A DNA stretch of 64,000 bases from Deltaproteobacteria bacterium (lineage in GTDB: Bacteria > Myxococcota_A > Polyangia > Polyangiales > Ga0077539), in the NCBI GenBank assembly GCA_016704445.1, contig JADJAE010000150.1:127107-191106 (forward strand). The letters are read 5' to 3'. Under the pieces are notes generated by a model. That model saw nothing but the letters and a program-made list of their open reading frames with translations, made no database searches and was not told the DNA's origin. Numbering within the stretch: the stretch's first letter is position 1; each line of letters starts with the position of its first letter. The translations under genes and the position numbers were made by a program. This document shows, piece by piece, positions 34,176 through 43,530 of this stretch.

Positions 34176-35591
34176 TCAGCGCGGGGCGGTGAAGAGGCAG
34201 CGCGTGATGGGGATGCCGACGTCCTCGAGGACGTAGAGGTAGTAGGTCGCGCCAGGGGTGAGGGGCGTCGGAGGACCGGAGGCGGGCAGGCGCTGGGTCG
34301 CGGCGGGAGGGAGCGTGCCGTAGGCGACGCCGCTCACGAAGGGCTGCGCCGTGAACGGGACCTCCACCAGCCAGCGCGTGCCGGCGGGCTGGTCGAGGTT
34401 GGGAGGGACGCCCGGGCTGGCCGAGCCCTGGTCGAGCACGTAGAGGTAGCGCGCGGAGCCGCTCGACCAGCGGAGCCTTCCATCGCTGCCCATCCCGTCG
34501 GTGCCGGTGCACGCGCTCGGGGTGTAGCTGAGCTGGCTGGCGATGGGTCCGCCGAAGGGGGGTGTGGTCGCGAAGGACTCCCGGGTGCGGCCGCGGTGCG
34601 CGAGCTCCTGCTGGAAGAACCTCGCCATGCGCGCGGGGTCGGTGCTGGGCAGTCCGGAGGTGGTGCGCGCGAAGCCGTTGTTCTGGTCGGAGGGATAGGC
34701 GCCGAGGGCGGTGGAGTCGACCCAGCCCGCGCCGAGGGCGAGGCCGTTGTCGAAGAAGGTGTCCATCCAATTGCCGGGCGCGTCGACGAACCAGTTGGAC
34801 GGCCCGGCCGGAGAGGTGCGCGTCGCGTGGCAGCACACGCATGCGCTCGCCTCCACCTGGGAGCGCACCCACGCGAGCTCGGCCACGTAGGTCGGGTTCT
34901 GCAAGCGGGGGTCGGGCGTCGCTCGCGCCGGCGCGGCGGGACGGGGGTAGTACGGGCGCTGCGTGCGCACCCGGTCGCACGAGGCGTAGTCGTCGTAGCG
35001 ACGCCCCTCCTCGGTGGCGCCGGAGACGGCCGACCAGGTGCACACCTGGCCGTCGGCGCTGACGCCGGGGCGCTCTCCGGGGAGGGGGGCGCGGCACTCG
35101 CGCACCGCGGGCTGGAAGATGGCGAAGCCCGTCGCGGCGGCGTCGGGACGGGCGGCGCCCGCGTCGCCGACGGCGGAGGCGCAGAGGGTCGACGGGGTGA
35201 AGGTTCCGCGGGCGAAGACGGTGCAGCCGGTGCGGGTGGCGGCGCAGCGGCTGGCGTCCGAGCCGGGGAAGGTGATGCGCGTCGCGCGCACGTTGGGGAT
35301 CTGGATCGCACAGCTACCGAGCGCCTCGGGGTAGGAGCAGGCGACGCCGGGGCGGAGGGTTCCGCGGGCGTTGGCGCAGTCGGCGGCGATGAGGGCGTCG
35401 GTCCAGCGGGCGTCGACGTAGTCGCGGCACTCGGCGCTCATCGAGAACGCGTTGGTGTACGTGCAGCTCCCCGAGGAGACGACGGGCGCGGCGGCGGCGT
35501 CGGCGGCGGTGACCGCGGGGTCGTCGGAGCATCCCCCGGCGAGCGCGAGGACGAGCACCACGGGACGGGAGTACGGACGACGCTTGCTCAT
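34176..35591 (-). CDS. Cys-rich lipoprotein with a CXXCH haem motif
   Basis: A 471-residue lipoprotein with lipobox-like LALAGGC, then a Cys-containing N-terminal domain of unknown type. A central segment carries SACVCCHATRTSP, a CXXCH motif that could bind haem c. The surrounding WVRSQVEASACVCCH, WFVDAPGNWMDTFFDNGLAL and FFQQELAHRGRTRESF fit a secreted redox or binding protein. ATG 35591 is the start of the signal peptide; the same frame is open upstream only as antisense shadow. Function unknown. Confidence 0.72.
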   Translation of the reverse strand: MSKRRPYSRPVVLVLALAGGCSDDPAVTAADAAAAPVVSSGSCTYTNAFSMSAECRDYVDARWTDALIAADCANARGTLRPGVACSYPEALGSCAIQIPNVRATRITFPGSDASRCAATRTGCTVFARGTFTPSTLCASAVGDAGAARPDAAATGFAIFQPAVRECRAPLPGERPGVSADGQVCTWSAVSGATEEGRRYDDYASCDRVRTQRPYYPRPAAPARATPDPRLQNPTYVAELAWVRSQVEASACVCCHATRTSPAGPSNWFVDAPGNWMDTFFDNGLALGAGWVDSTALGAYPSDQNNGFARTTSGLPSTDPARMARFFQQELAHRGRTRESFATTPPFGGPIASQLSYTPSACTGTDGMGSDGRLRWSSGSARYLYVLDQGSASPGVPPNLDQPAGTRWLVEVPFTAQPFVSGVAYGTLPPAATQRLPASGPPTPLTPGATYYLYVLEDVGIPITRCLFTAPR

Positions 35592-35697
35592 AGGGGGGGT
35601 TATCTCTCTCCGGGGCGGCCGCTCCCGTGACGAGAGGCGGCGCGGCGGTGGGATGCCCGATGGGCGGCGAGCGGTCGCAGCTCGGCAGGAGATAAGG

Positions 35698-36671
35698 TCA
35701 GCGCACGATGACGCGGGCGTGCTGGGCGAGGAGGAAGCGCAGCCCCCCGATGCGGCGCTCGAAGAGGGGAGCCGGGTCGATGCCCTCGTCGACGAGGTTC
35801 TGCCGCAGCCGGTAGAGCAGGGAGTTGAGCTCCGTGCGGCCGTTCTTCTCCCCGGCCAGACGTGTCGGCAGAGGATCTCCTCGGGGATGAAATCCCCGGG
35901 ATTGAAGGGCGGCGGCGGTTGCAGCAGACACGCCACCAGGTCGCAGCGCCGATCGGAGAGCGAGGTCGCGTGGAGGCGTCCGCCGATCTCGAGGGTGAGC
36001 AGTCCCCCGCGCGGCTGAAACTCCAGCAGCGCCACCACCGCGTGCTTCGGCCGCGCCTGGGTGTAGGTCGCCGCCTGGGTGTGCGCCTGCTTGGCCCGCA
36101 CGCAGAACGACTCGTTGCGGTACGTGATGAGCTCGTCGTTCGCGAGCGTGACCCGCTCTCCCTCCTCCAACTCGTGTCCACAGTGCACGCCGGGGAGCAG
36201 CGCCGTCAGCACGGGCATCCCAGAGCGCAGGTTGAGCGAGAAGACCTGCGGGTCCCAGCCCTCGACGATGAGGTCATCGCCGACGCCGCCCCCCACGCGA
36301 AAGGTCGGCCCCGTGACGAGGTGCAGCAGGCCCGTCTGGCGCTCCAGGCACCACGCCGTCTCCGACCACCGGGAGGCGTATCCGACCTCCGCCTCGCCCA
36401 CCCGGAAGGACCACGTCCCGACGTCGATCTGGTCGCCCGCGTTGAGCCTCGTCAGCTCAGTGCACTCGACGCCGTTGAGCCGCACCGGGTCGCGCCCGAG
36501 CGGCAGCAGCTCGGCGCCCTCGCGACCCAGGCGCACCAGCAGGTGATGGCGGCTGATCTCGGGCTGCTCCAGGACGATGTTGCAGTCGGGGCTGCGGCCG
36601 ATGAGCACGGCCCACGGGCCGATGGCCACGCGGCCATGGGGAGCGTCGAGCCAGTAGTGTTTCGTCAGCAC
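35698..36671 (-). CDS. FHA-domain protein with C-terminal winged helix (one frameshift)
   Basis: GTG 36671 starts VLTKHYWLDAPHGRVAIG. The FHA domain (about 12-85) has IGRSPDCNIVLEQPEISRHH and LNGVECTE, the phosphothreonine-binding loops. A beta-rich middle follows, then an OmpR-like winged helix (LTLEIGGRLHATSLSDRRCD ... EEILCRHVWPG). Within CCGGGGAGAAG (about 35855-35865, minus strand) the frame is lost; adding one G gives GEKNGRTELNSLLYRLRQNL ... RIGGLRFLLAQHARVIVR ending at 35698, exactly the expected wing. It is probably a phospho-dependent transcription regulator that could work with the Ser/Thr kinases (inference). Pseudogene or homopolymer sequencing error. Confidence 0.78.
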
Positions 36672-36745
36672 GGGGGTGACCCGACGCTGACAGGGTGGAG
36701 CCGTGCCGCTCCGATAGCAGGGCGGTGGCAACGGAGAGGGGGGCG

Positions 36746-37357
36746 TCAGCGCGAGATCCAGGCCTTCACCGGGGCCCACGCCTCGACCGCGTCGTAGAGC
36801 CGGATGAGCTTGGGGAAGGCGTCGAAGACCGTGGTCGGGATGTGATCCATCACGCCGCGGCGGAAGGAGCGCATGCCCATGTAGATCTTCACGTCGACCA
36901 CCATCGGCCGCTCGCCCGCGTAGAACGGACCGTCGCCGATCTGCGCCTCGACGGAGCTCGCCCACGCGGGGATCGTCGTCGCCGCGAGGTGCTCCCTCGC
37001 GCGCTGCTTGGTGGCCTCGTCGGCGTTGCGACCGGCCCAGGCGACGGTGGCGCGAAGGTCCTCGACGTGGGCCATCACCGCATCGTGCCGAGCGGCCTCG
37101 ACGAGGTCCGTCGGGTGCACGCCGTAGCGCCGCCCGATGTACGCGAGGATGGCGTTGGACTGCGCGATCACCGGGTACCCCGGCACCTCGAGGGTGGGCA
37201 GCGCGCCGAAGGGCGTCGTGGGCTTGAGCGTGCTCCATGCCTCGCGCGGGATGCGGTTGTCCTCGAAGTCGGCGCCCGCGATGGCGAACGCGAGGCGGCA
37301 CTCCTCGCCTCGGCTGACGGGCATGTCGAAATAGGTGAGCTTCGGTCGTGTCGTCAT
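36746..37357 (-). CDS. Glutathione S-transferase
   Basis: A 203-residue GST. The N-terminal thioredoxin fold has KLTYFDMPVSRGEECRLAFA with the Tyr in sigma-class position. The glutathione-binding SNAI motif is IAQSNAILAYIGRRYG, and a helical C-terminal domain follows. It resembles sigma/eukaryotic-type GSTs more than beta-class bacterial ones. ATG 37357 begins the fold. Monocistronic between the FHA and methyltransferase genes. Substrate unknown. Confidence 0.85.
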   Translation of the reverse strand: MTTRPKLTYFDMPVSRGEECRLAFAIAGADFEDNRIPREAWSTLKPTTPFGALPTLEVPGYPVIAQSNAILAYIGRRYGVHPTDLVEAARHDAVMAHVEDLRATVAWAGRNADEATKQRAREHLAATTIPAWASSVEAQIGDGPFYAGERPMVVDVKIYMGMRSFRRGVMDHIPTTVFDAFPKLIRLYDAVEAWAPVKAWISR

Positions 37358-37417
37358 GGCGGCGCACGCTAGCAGCACTGGGCCAGCGCCGCCGCGGGTA
37401 CCGCCCGTCGCGGGCGC

Positions 37418-38272
37418 TCAGCCCAAGGTCGAGCTGGGGACCAGCAGCGCGTGGGGGTACGGCTCGCGCTCATGCATCGCCAGCTCGTACCCGGCGGCGG
37501 CCGCGAGCGCCTCGATCTCCTCCGCGGTGTAGCGCTGGTAGAAGCCCGCTCCGGGGAGGAAGCCCTCGCCCTCCGCCGCGGCGGCCCTTCCCACAGCGCG
37601 AGAGAGCCAGCGACGGAGGGGAGCCCGCAGCCGCTCGACCCGCCCGTTCGCCCTCCCGTCGTCGTCGGGGCCGAGGTAGCTCAGCAGCACCGGGGCGTCC
37701 GGAGCGAGCGAGCGCAGGGCCGCGAGCAGCGAGGCCCGCTCGGCGGCGTCGGTGACGTGCGAGAGGCTCGCCCAGCCCAGCACCACGGCGTCGTAGCGCT
37801 CTCCGATCAGCGACCCGAGGGGGCCGCCCCCGCCTCGCACGGCGCGCACCAGGTCGGCGTAGGAGCCCCGCAGCGCGCGGGCGCGAGGGAGCTTCGCGGC
37901 GACGGCGATCAGCGCCTCGGAGAGCGCGGGGGCGGGCTCGAAGGCGACGACCTCGTAGCCCAGCGCGCAGAGCCCGGTGAGCTCGCGCCCTCCGCCCCCA
38001 CCGCCCAGCAGCACCCGACCGGAGGAGGGAAAGGGCGCGGTGGCGAAGGCCTCCCGCTCCCACGCGAAGAGCCCGTGAGAGAAGGTCGGACCGCCCGGTG
38101 AGTAGGTGTCCTCCGCGGAGAAGACCGCCGCGTTGACGGCCTCGCGCTCGGCGGTCGAGAGCCCCGCGAGGAGCAGCTCGGTGCGCACCAGGGCGGCGAG
38201 GCGGACGGACGAGTGCACGGCGCGATCGGCGAGGAGCAGGGCGCGCGCCCAGGCGGGGATCGTGGTCGTCAT
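37418..38272 (-). CDS. Class I SAM-dependent methyltransferase-like protein
   Basis: A 284-residue protein with a Rossmann-type methyltransferase core: VLLGGGGGGRELTGLCALGY (SAM glycine loop), VVAFEPAP (acidic residue after strand 2), DAVVLGWASLSHV (motif IV-like) and PVLLSYLGPDD. The N-terminal helical extension has ALLLADRAVHSSVRLAALVR. Start ATG 38272. Target unknown. Confidence 0.8.
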   Translation of the reverse strand: MTTTIPAWARALLLADRAVHSSVRLAALVRTELLLAGLSTAEREAVNAAVFSAEDTYSPGGPTFSHGLFAWEREAFATAPFPSSGRVLLGGGGGGRELTGLCALGYEVVAFEPAPALSEALIAVAAKLPRARALRGSYADLVRAVRGGGGPLGSLIGERYDAVVLGWASLSHVTDAAERASLLAALRSLAPDAPVLLSYLGPDDDGRANGRVERLRAPLRRWLSRAVGRAAAAEGEGFLPGAGFYQRYTAEEIEALAAAAGYELAMHEREPYPHALLVPSSTLG

Positions 38273-38304
38273 CGGGGAGCGCGAGTGTAGAGCACGCGAT
38301 GCGC

Positions 38305-40002
38305 TCAGCGAGCGGCGATGCGCTGATCGGAGAGCTCGTTCAGGTAGCACTCCAGGTTGGTGTACCCGGGGACGCCGGTCAGGGAGACCGAGAGCTCGGA
38401 GCCGTTGTGATTGGCGATCAGCGGGTCCAGGCCGTGCTCGATCTCCCAGGCGTCGGGCATCCCGTCGAGGTCGCTGTCGGCGGGCGCCGCGGGGGGCGTC
38501 GCGGCGTTGAAGTCCAGCGAGAGGGCATCGCCCGCGGGGTTCACGTCGGACGGCCGCCCATCGAGGACGCCGACGCGAACGAACTGCATCAGCCGACGAT
38601 CCATGGGGTCTCTGGGGAAGGCGCCGACGGTGGCGAGCATGTACTCCCGGAGCATCGTCGAGGGGGTGTACGCGATGGCAGGGAAGGGGTGGCGGTTCTG
38701 CAGGGCGAAGCTCGGGGTGCCAGGCGAAGGGGCGGTCGCGAAGTCGTTGCAGCAGTAGTTGAGCTGGTAGTTGCTGCGGGTGGGATAGCTGCTGAAGACG
38801 TCGTCGAGGAAGTACGTGGTCGACCTCGTGCCGGTCGTCACAGGAAAGAAGATCATCCCGTAGGGCATCGACGCGGGGGCGTAGCCGACGTTGCCCACCC
38901 AGTTGAGCTGGTAGTAGATCGAGGCCGCGCCCAGGTCGTCCGAGAGCACCGTCGGGTTGACGTCGATGTAGCGGCGCTGGTCCCACAGCAGGTTGTTGGA
39001 GAGCTCGATCTGCATCGTGCTGCCGGCCGCGGCCGCGCCGCTCTCCCGGGAGAGCTCGGGGTAGCGACCCATGATGCGGTTCCAGGTGTTGTGGTGGATC
39101 GACATGCGATCGAGGGCGTAGCCCGCCGCGGGGTTGGTGTAGTTGAGCAGCATCCCTCCCTCAGTGGCGTGAGAGCCGAGGGTCTCCGCGATGAGGGTGT
39201 TCTGGATGGTGACGTCGTTGGCGTAGGAGACCTCGACGGCCTCGTCGGCGGCGTTGCCGACCGAGACGTGATCGATGACGACGTTGCGGACGTAGCGGAG
39301 CCGCAGCCCGTCGGGGAATTCCGCCCCAGCGGGGCGGGAGCGCAGGTGCCTCACGATGATGTTCTGCACCCCGCGAGCGCTCGCTCCGCAGGCGTGCTCG
39401 CAGAACACCGCCTCGGAGGTGTCGAAGCCGCGCACGATGACGCCGCCCGGGGAGGTCTGCCCGGCGAGGGTGACGTCTCCGGCGAGCACGTGCGCCGAGG
39501 TGTCGATGACCCCGCTCACCCTGAAGAGCACATAGCGGGGTCCGGTCTCCGCGAGCGCCGCGTTGAGCGAGCCGGGGCCCATGGCGTTGAGGTTGGTCAC
39601 GTAGATCACCCGACCCCCGCGGCCCCCCGTGGCGCCCGCGCCGAAGCCCTGGGCACCAGGAAAGGCGAGGGCCCTGCCCCCGTCGGAAACCCCTGCATCT
39701 ACGGGGGTCATGGCATCCGCGCCGCCCGCGTCGACCGCGTCCGCCGGGCTTCCCCCGTCCGCCGGGGAACCCGCATCGATGGCGTCCACCGGACGACCTG
39801 CGTCGAGCAGGCCGCGGGCCTCTGGCACGCCCTCCACGAAGATCAGCGACATCGACGCATCGACGACAGGCCGATCCGACTGCGGGGCAGCGTCCTCCAT
39901 GATCGGCGGCGCCCCCGCGGGACTGCTCGATGGCGGCGTGCACCCCCCTGCCAGGACGGCGCACACGAGAGCTTGCAGCGCTCCACTGGAGATAGTCTGC
40001 AT
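38305..40002 (-). CDS. Pectate-lyase-like secreted lipoprotein
   Basis: A 565-residue protein. The signal peptide has lipobox AGGC, and an Asp/Ala-rich linker follows (VDAGGADAMTPVDAG). The parallel beta-helix resembles family-1 polysaccharide lyases: FPGAQGFGAGATGGRGGRVI, YVLFRVSGVIDTSAHV, LAGQTSPGGVIVRGFD, IIVRHLRSRPA, VVIDHVSVGNAADEAVEV. A C-terminal DSDLDGMPDAWEIEHGLDP calcium-type dockerin/TSP3-like repeat is present. It probably binds or cleaves a polysaccharide outside the cell. Catalytic residues cannot be fixed by eye. Confidence 0.82.
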   Translation of the reverse strand: MQTISSGALQALVCAVLAGGCTPPSSSPAGAPPIMEDAAPQSDRPVVDASMSLIFVEGVPEARGLLDAGRPVDAIDAGSPADGGSPADAVDAGGADAMTPVDAGVSDGGRALAFPGAQGFGAGATGGRGGRVIYVTNLNAMGPGSLNAALAETGPRYVLFRVSGVIDTSAHVLAGDVTLAGQTSPGGVIVRGFDTSEAVFCEHACGASARGVQNIIVRHLRSRPAGAEFPDGLRLRYVRNVVIDHVSVGNAADEAVEVSYANDVTIQNTLIAETLGSHATEGGMLLNYTNPAAGYALDRMSIHHNTWNRIMGRYPELSRESGAAAAGSTMQIELSNNLLWDQRRYIDVNPTVLSDDLGAASIYYQLNWVGNVGYAPASMPYGMIFFPVTTGTRSTTYFLDDVFSSYPTRSNYQLNYCCNDFATAPSPGTPSFALQNRHPFPAIAYTPSTMLREYMLATVGAFPRDPMDRRLMQFVRVGVLDGRPSDVNPAGDALSLDFNAATPPAAPADSDLDGMPDAWEIEHGLDPLIANHNGSELSVSLTGVPGYTNLECYLNELSDQRIAAR

Positions 40003-40094
40003 GCCTGCACCCCACTCCCGACGTGTACTGATGATGCGCCGTTGCAAGCATGGAGCCGCCGCGGCCGATCGGCGGTGCCTATGGGGGTCGGCCC

Positions 40095-40940
40095 TCAGCC
40101 CAGCAGGTAGCGGATCAGTCCCTCGGCGACGGCGTCGGGCTGCTCTTCCCACATGCCCGAGGCTGCGCCTGCGACCAGCTCCCAGCGTGCGTCGCGGATC
40201 TGTCGCACGAGCTGGTGACCCAGCGCCTGCGACGATGGCCTCGCGCGGTCGCCCCACATCACCACCGTGGGCGCTCTCACCTTGGCGAGCTTCGGACCCA
40301 GCGCGGAGGTGTCGAGCACCGAGCGCTCCATCGTGCGCCACGCGCACTCCCTCGCCTCCGGGGGATAGAACTGCTCGAACCACGCATCCACCGTGGCGCG
40401 GTCGTAGCGATAGCCCGGCGCGAACACCTCACGACGGAAGTGCGCGTGGAACATCCCCCGACCGAACCACTGCTTGAACACCAGCGAGCCCAGCACGGGA
40501 ATGGTCGGGAGGCGGGTGCCGAGGCTGCGCTCCGCGGGGCTCGAGACGGCGTGCATCAGCGCGAGCCGGTCGACGATCTCCGGGTGGTCCGCCGCGAGGG
40601 TGAGGGCGATGCCCGCGCCGAGGGCGTGGCCTGCGACGTGGGCCCGCGCGGCGCCTACGCCCGCCAGGAGGTCGCAGAGGGTCTCCGCGAAGGCCTCTCG
40701 GGTGAACGCGTAGCGCGTGGGCTTCTCGCTGACGCCGAAGCCCGGCAGGTCGGGGACGATCACCCGGAAGCGCTGGGCCAGCAGCGGGAGCACCCGCCGC
40801 CACGCGCGGTGGTCGGCGAATACATCGTGGAGTAAGAGCAGGGTCGGGCCGTGGCCCATCTCCTGGTAGTGGACGCGCACGCCCCGCAGCAGGAGGTCGT
40901 GGGAGTGGGCCTCCGGGGGCGTCGGATCCGTGGGGGGCAT
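40095..40940 (-). CDS. Alpha/beta hydrolase-fold protein lacking Ser and His of the triad
   Basis: A 281-residue protein that aligns well with alpha/beta hydrolases (LLLLHDVFADHRAWRRVLPL, IVPDLPGFGVSEKP). At the nucleophile elbow it reads AGHALGAG, with Ala in place of Ser. The usual G-H-x-P-x-x-E-x-P segment reads GAASGMWEEQPD, without the His. The acid position MWGDRARPS is kept. If the sequence is right, it cannot be a normal serine hydrolase and may be a binding protein or pseudoenzyme. Starts ATG 40940. The 131 bp to the next gene hold nothing recognised. Confidence 0.82.
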   Translation of the reverse strand: MPPTDPTPPEAHSHDLLLRGVRVHYQEMGHGPTLLLLHDVFADHRAWRRVLPLLAQRFRVIVPDLPGFGVSEKPTRYAFTREAFAETLCDLLAGVGAARAHVAGHALGAGIALTLAADHPEIVDRLALMHAVSSPAERSLGTRLPTIPVLGSLVFKQWFGRGMFHAHFRREVFAPGYRYDRATVDAWFEQFYPPEARECAWRTMERSVLDTSALGPKLAKVRAPTVVMWGDRARPSSQALGHQLVRQIRDARWELVAGAASGMWEEQPDAVAEGLIRYLLG

Positions 40941-41071
40941 TGGACGGGTGATGGCGTAGGGGGAGGAGGAGGGGGCTCAGTGCGCGCGGACGGACGGCGC
41001 GAGCGGGCGCATCCCGGCGTCGGCCATCATGCAGAGGGCGACGGAAGCTATCACCGAGGCGGGCCTCTGGA

Positions 41072-42007
41072 CTATCCGCCGGAGCGCATCTGGGCGGCGG
41101 TGGTCACCTGCTGGACGGGCCTCACGGCGCACACCGCGGGGCCGCCGAAGCGCACCGCGGCGACGTGCCAGAAGTCGTTGGCGTCGCTGCCGCCCCGGTC
41201 GCCGGTGAGGTCGCGCTCGAAGCGGGCGACGCGCTGCTCGCCGCAGTAGATGACCAGCGTCGCGTGGGTGGGCCCCTGGCGCTGGTGCGACGAGTAGAAG
41301 TGCACCCCGATCTGGTAGTCGCGGTCGAGCGCGGGCGTGTCGACGCGGATGTTCTCGGGGCCTTCTCCGTCGACGTCGTCGGTGTCGAGCCAGCGGCGGC
41401 GACCCTCCTCGGGGAAGGCCATGTCGGGCTGGCGGTTGCCGTAGTAGCAGTCCTGCTGGGTGAACCAGCGGGCCTCCGGGGCGTCGAGGGCGTGCAGGTC
41501 GACGTCGGTGCCCTCGGTGTTCCAGGAGAGCTCGACGCGAAGACCGTGGCCGAGCATCGAGACGGTGGTGTCGCACTGCGAGGTGGTGCCGTCGGGGGCG
41601 CGCGACTCGGCGTGCACGGTGAAGTCGCCGACGATCACCGAGGTGAAGGGGACCTCCGCGCCCTCGGCGACCACCGAGTCGGTGTCGTGGTCGTCGTACT
41701 GCGCGGCGAAGCGGTAGGCGCGGGTGTCGCCGGGCGCGGCGGTGACGCTCCAGCGCACGCGGGCGCCCGAGGCGGAGCCGTCGGCGCGCAGGGTGACGGG
41801 CGTCCCGGCGAGGGCGCGGGAGGGCGCGGGGCAGCGGAGGGCGGAGGGGGAGACGGCGACGTCGAGGGGGGCGGGGTCGGCCGGAGGGGTCGCGGCGACG
41901 ACGGTGACCCGGGTGAGGTCGGTGACGGTGCCGCCGCGGAGGGACGGGCCGCACGAGGCGAGGAGGGGAAGGAGGGCAAAGAGGGTGGAGGGCAGGCGGA
42001 GGGACAT
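41072..42007 (-). CDS. Lipoprotein with C-terminal beta-sandwich domain
   Basis: A 311-residue lipoprotein (lipobox LLASC) with a Thr/Val/Pro-rich linker and a beta-rich PKD-like middle (RADGSASGARVRWSVTAAPG). The C-terminal domain has VELSWNTEGTDVDLHALDAP and NIRVDTPALDRDYQIGVHFY. This resembles domains found in secreted proteins with DUF2135-like folds. ATG 42007 begins the signal peptide. Function unknown. Confidence 0.7.
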   Translation of the reverse strand: MSLRLPSTLFALLPLLASCGPSLRGGTVTDLTRVTVVAATPPADPAPLDVAVSPSALRCPAPSRALAGTPVTLRADGSASGARVRWSVTAAPGDTRAYRFAAQYDDHDTDSVVAEGAEVPFTSVIVGDFTVHAESRAPDGTTSQCDTTVSMLGHGLRVELSWNTEGTDVDLHALDAPEARWFTQQDCYYGNRQPDMAFPEEGRRRWLDTDDVDGEGPENIRVDTPALDRDYQIGVHFYSSHQRQGPTHATLVIYCGEQRVARFERDLTGDRGGSDANDFWHVAAVRFGGPAVCAVRPVQQVTTAAQMRSGG

Positions 42008-42069
42008 GGCGGTTGAGCTCCTTCGACGGAGCAAACGCCGGATGGGTCTTCGGGCTTACAGGGCGGCCC

Positions 42070-43410
42070 TTACTTCTTCGCGAGCGAGCGCAGCCTGGCC
42101 AGGTGCTCCCTCACCCGGGCCTCGGTGCCGTGCGAGGTGGGCTCGTACCAGGTCGCGTCGCCGAGCTCGTCGGGCAGGTAGCGCTCCGCCACGAAGCCGC
42201 CTTCGCCCGCGTGCGGGTCGCGGTAGCCCTCGCCGTAGCCCCACTCCTTCATGGCCGCCGTCGGCGCGTTGCGCAGCCTCATCGGGACCGCCAGCGTCCC
42301 GTGCTGCTGCACCGCCTCCTGCACGGCGCGCAGGGCCCTGTACGCGGCCTTCGACTTGGGCGCGACGGCCAGGTAGGTCACCGCGTGCGCCAGCGGGATC
42401 AGGCCCTCGGGCACCCCGAGGCGCTCGAAGGCCCGGTCGGCGGCGACGGCGATCTCCAGCGATCGGGAGTCCGCGAGGCCGATGTCCTCCGAGGCGAAGA
42501 TGATCATCCGACGGAGCACGAAGCGCGGGTCTTCGCCCCCGTCGATCATGCGGATGGCCCAGTAGAGGGCCGCGTCGGGGTCGCTGCCTCGCAGGCTCTT
42601 GATGAAGGCGCTCGCGAGGTTGTAGTGCTCCTCGCCGGACTTGTCGTAGCGGAGGTTCTTGGAGCGCGCGGCGGCCTCCACGTCGCCTACCGTCAGCGCG
42701 ACGATGCCCAGCGCGGCGCGCTCCCGGGCCACGTGGTCGAGGAGGGTGAGGGCGCGCCGGGCGTCGCCGTCGGCCCAGCGGGCGATGGCGTCGAGGGCCT
42801 CGTCGGAGGCGGTGAGCTCCAGGGCGCCGAGGCCGCGCTCGCGGTCGTCGAGGGCGCGGCGAAGGACGGCCACGAGGTCTTCGGGGCGCAGCGGGTCGAG
42901 GCGCACGACCTGGGCGCGGGAGAGCACCGCGGCGTTGACGGCGAAGGAGGGGTTCTCGGTGGTGGCGCCCACGAGGGTGACCACGCCGGCCTCGACGTGC
43001 GGCAGGAGGGCGTCCTGCTGCGCGCGGTTGAAGCGGTGGATCTCGTCGATGAAGAGCACCGTGCGCCGCCCCATGGCGCGCTCGTGCTCGGCGCGGGCGA
43101 TCACCTGTCGCACCTCGGCGACGCCGGAGAGCACCGCGGAGAGCTGGACGAAGCGGGCGCTGGAGTGCGCCGCGATGCAGCGGGCGACGGTGGTCTTGCC
43201 GCAGCCGGGAGATCCCCAGAGGACGATGGAGGGCGCGCGGTCGGCGCGGATGGCGCGGCCGAGGGAGGTCTTCGGGCCGACGGCCTCGTCGTGGCCGACG
43301 AGCTCGTCGAGGTTGCGCGGACGCATGCGGTCGGCGAGCGGGGCGTTGGGCGGCGGAGGGGGCTCCTCGGGCAGCGGCTCGGAGGGCTTGTTGCGGTCGA
43401 AGAGGTCCAT
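42070..43410 (-). CDS. rarA: Replication-associated recombination AAA+ ATPase RarA (MgsA)
   Basis: A 446-residue AAA+ clamp-loader-like ATPase acting at stalled forks. Walker A GSPGCGKTT, Walker B LFIDEIHRFN, sensor-1 GATTENPSF, and the C-terminal tetramerisation segment AFIKSLRGSDPDAALYWAIR, then MIIFASEDIGLAD and AVTYLAVAPKSKAAYRAL, match RarA closely. ATG 43410 starts MDLFDRNK; the frame is open further upstream but without similarity. It is divergent from the M74 peptidase gene. Confidence 0.95.
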   Translation of the reverse strand: MDLFDRNKPSEPLPEEPPPPPNAPLADRMRPRNLDELVGHDEAVGPKTSLGRAIRADRAPSIVLWGSPGCGKTTVARCIAAHSSARFVQLSAVLSGVAEVRQVIARAEHERAMGRRTVLFIDEIHRFNRAQQDALLPHVEAGVVTLVGATTENPSFAVNAAVLSRAQVVRLDPLRPEDLVAVLRRALDDRERGLGALELTASDEALDAIARWADGDARRALTLLDHVARERAALGIVALTVGDVEAAARSKNLRYDKSGEEHYNLASAFIKSLRGSDPDAALYWAIRMIDGGEDPRFVLRRMIIFASEDIGLADSRSLEIAVAADRAFERLGVPEGLIPLAHAVTYLAVAPKSKAAYRALRAVQEAVQQHGTLAVPMRLRNAPTAAMKEWGYGEGYRDPHAGEGGFVAERYLPDELGDATWYEPTSHGTEARVREHLARLRSLAKK

Positions 43411-43530
43411 CGGGGGGCTCTGGAGGGAAGTCAGCACCCAAGGAGGGGGGAGTGGCAAGCGCGGCGATGGCCGGACGGCCGGAAGGCGCCTCGTGTCGCC
43501 TCGGGAGGGGGAGTAGAGTCGCGGCCCATC

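Noticed and set aside
34176..37367. A single 1063-residue minus-strand protein
   Set aside because: It joins the haem-motif lipoprotein, part of the FHA gene and antisense sequence of the GST gene; each has its own start and domain.
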